Shown: positions 5,077-6,294 of the stretch, one piece after another
How positions within the stretch are numbered: the first letter of the stretch is position 1
How the letters are laid out: each line of letters opens with the position of its first letter
Assembly: GCA_016867175.1 (NCBI GenBank)
Contig: VGKF01000056.1
Coordinates: 1-6,294, forward strand
Length of the DNA: 6,294 nucleotides
Source: Candidatus Omnitrophota bacterium
Lineage (GTDB): Bacteria > Omnitrophota > Gorgyraeia > Gygaellales > Profunditerraquicolaceae
Direction of reading: 5' to 3'
Program-made: the position numbers and the translations under genes
The notes under the pieces: generated by a model
Databases searched by the model: none
Told to the model about the DNA's origin: nothing
The model's input: only the letters and a program-made list of their open reading frames with translations

Positions 5077-6294
5077 ATGCTGGCAAGGACTTTAAGTTTT
5101 GGTCTTGTAGGTATCGAGGCATTACCCATAGAAATAGAGGTAGATGTCTCAAGAGGCCTGCCGGCGTTAACCCTGGTCGGCCTGGCTGATACCGCTATAA
5201 GAGAAAGCAGGGAAAGGGTAAAATCAGCTATCAAAAACTCTGGATTCAGCTGGCCGAGTGAGCGCATCACTATAAGCCTTGCGCCTTCCTATATAAAAAA
5301 AGAAGGCGCATCGTTTGACCTGGCTATTGCCTTAGGAATATTAGCTGCTACCGGACAACTGAATAGCCAGAGCCTAAGCGAATATTATATCTTGGGAGAA
5401 TTATCTTTAGATGGTTCGCTTAGGGCCAGTAGAGGAATACTGCCCATAACCATGGCTATAGCCAAATCAGATATTAGGAATATTATCCTGCCGCAACAAA
5501 ATGCAAAAGAAGCTGGCGTAGTAGAAGATATCTATGCCTGGCCGCTTAAGACCCTGCGGGAGAGTGTAGAATTTCTAAATAACCGGCAATCCTATAAGCC
5601 ATTTAAGGCAGACCTGGAAGGCATTTTTCAAAAAAATACACATTACCAGCTTGATTTCTCAGAAGTAAAAGGGCAGTACCACGCCAAAAGGGCCTTGGAG
5701 GTAGCAGTTAGCGGAGGCCACAACATCCTTTTTATCGGACCCCCGGGAAGCGGAAAAACCATGCTTGCCAAAAGAATCCCTACTATTATGCCGGATTTAA
5801 CTTTAGTTGAGGCTCTCGAAATAACTAAAATCCATTCGGTGATGGGCGCTTTGGCAAGCGACGAAGGGATAATCGCTAAGCGACCATTTCGCTCTCCACA
5901 CCATAGCTGCTCAAACGTAGCCCTGGTAGGGGGAGGGTCTATGCCTACGCCAGGAGAAATAAGTCTCTCGCATCATGGCGTTTTATTCTTAGATGAGCTT
6001 CCTGAATTCCATAGGGACTCCCTGGAGGCCCTGCGCCAGCCCTTGGAAGACGGCTTTATCCGTGTCTGCCGCATAAACCGCTCTTTTGTCTTCCCTGCCT
6101 CTTTTATGCTGGTCGGCGCAATGAACCCCTGCCCTTGCGGCTATTTTACCGACCCCAAAAAGTCCTGCAGGTGTAATCCTAACAAAATCGCAAACTATAT
6201 GGCCAAAATCTCCGGGCCGCTTCTGGACAGGATTGATATCCATATAGAGCTGCCTTCGGTAAAATATAAAGAGTTGACTGATACAAGAGATGCG
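5077..6294 (+). CDS. comM: ComM/YifB-family AAA+ ATPase (5' part, runs off the window)
   Basis: Open for 406 codons to the window edge; family members are about 500 residues, so roughly the last 100 are missing. Residues 1 to about 165 form the N-terminal domain (G-L-V-G-I-E, V-D-V-S-R-G-L-P, V-G-L-A-D-T-A-I-R-E-S-R-E-R-V), a Lon-protease-like fold. The Mg-chelatase-type ATPase follows: Walker A G-P-P-G-S-G-K-T (221-228), R-P-F-R-S-P-H-H (281-288 region), Walker B V-L-F-L-D-E-L (302-308), the M-N-P-C-P-C-G block (349-355) and G-P-L-L-D-R-I-D (380-387) with a probable arginine finger R385. In naturally competent bacteria ComM is a hexameric helicase that extends branch migration during integration of taken-up DNA. 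The ATG has GAGGAGG (5064-5070) six bases upstream. It is transcribed away from the IS and the operon. No competence genes are visible here to confirm transformation. Confidence 0.93.
   Translation, partial: MLARTLSFGLVGIEALPIEIEVDVSRGLPALTLVGLADTAIRESRERVKSAIKNSGFSWPSERITISLAPSYIKKEGASFDLAIALGILAATGQLNSQSLSEYYILGELSLDGSLRASRGILPITMAIAKSDIRNIILPQQNAKEAGVVEDIYAWPLKTLRESVEFLNNRQSYKPFKADLEGIFQKNTHYQLDFSEVKGQYHAKRALEVAVSGGHNILFIGPPGSGKTMLAKRIPTIMPDLTLVEALEITKIHSVMGALASDEGIIAKRPFRSPHHSCSNVALVGGGSMPTPGEISLSHHGVLFLDELPEFHRDSLEALRQPLEDGFIRVCRINRSFVFPASFMLVGAMNPCPCGYFTDPKKSCRCNPNKIANYMAKISGPLLDRIDIHIELPSVKYKELTDTRDA

Noticed and set aside
6130..6173. Four cysteines (C352, C354, C364, C366) in the ComM-like protein, considered as a novel metal site
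   Set aside because: The M-N-P-C-P-C-G block with a later cysteine pair is common in YifB-type proteins outside the enterobacteria, so it is a family feature.
5989..6243. Minus-strand open frame of 84 codons, and a similar one at 4998-5270
   Set aside because: Both are opposite the ComM-like gene, whose motifs continue unbroken through these regions.
1..6294. tRNA, rRNA, CRISPR arrays, tandem repeats and riboswitch-like leaders
   Set aside because: Read through both strands and found no pattern that supports any of these; the only complex RNA-like fold is the transposase leader.

Overview
The window looks like bacterial chromosome of moderate GC, with tightly packed short genes, clear Shine-Dalgarno sites and a near-consensus sigma70-type promoter. 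The combination of a DUF4416 protein, a PflX-type radical SAM protein, small PilZ proteins and a ComM/YifB ATPase fits an uncultured lineage such as Omnitrophota or a neighbouring PVC or deltaproteobacterial group. That placement is an inference from gene content and was not tested.

From 113 to 3498 there is one long minus-strand gene set, almost certainly an operon. In transcription order it holds a PilZ protein, a 66-residue zinc-ribbon protein, a second PilZ protein, a DUF4416 protein, a PflX-like radical SAM protein, a DUF2062 membrane protein, a stand-alone NIL-domain protein and a small FxLYD-like protein. Genes overlap by 4, 19, 4, 35 and 4 bases, or are separated by at most 29 bases. 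A promoter with a perfect TTGACA -35 box, a 17-base spacer and an extended TATAGT -10 box (3550-3578) lies just upstream of the first gene.

From about 3604 to 4964 there is an IS256-family insertion sequence. Its transposase gene is intact, also on the minus strand, and is flanked by imperfect terminal inverted repeats. The leader of the transposase mRNA can fold into a branched structure that pairs with its own ribosome binding site. The element sits between the operon promoter and a plus-strand gene, and points toward the operon.

From 5077 to the right edge there is the first 406 codons of a plus-strand ComM/YifB-type AAA+ ATPase (Mg-chelatase-like, associated with natural transformation). 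It runs off the window.

The part that best merits follow-up is the operon: two c-di-GMP-receptor-type PilZ proteins bracket a tiny zinc protein and share a transcript with several widely conserved but uncharacterised proteins. The second is the structured transposase leader. No RNA genes, CRISPR arrays or prophage genes were seen.
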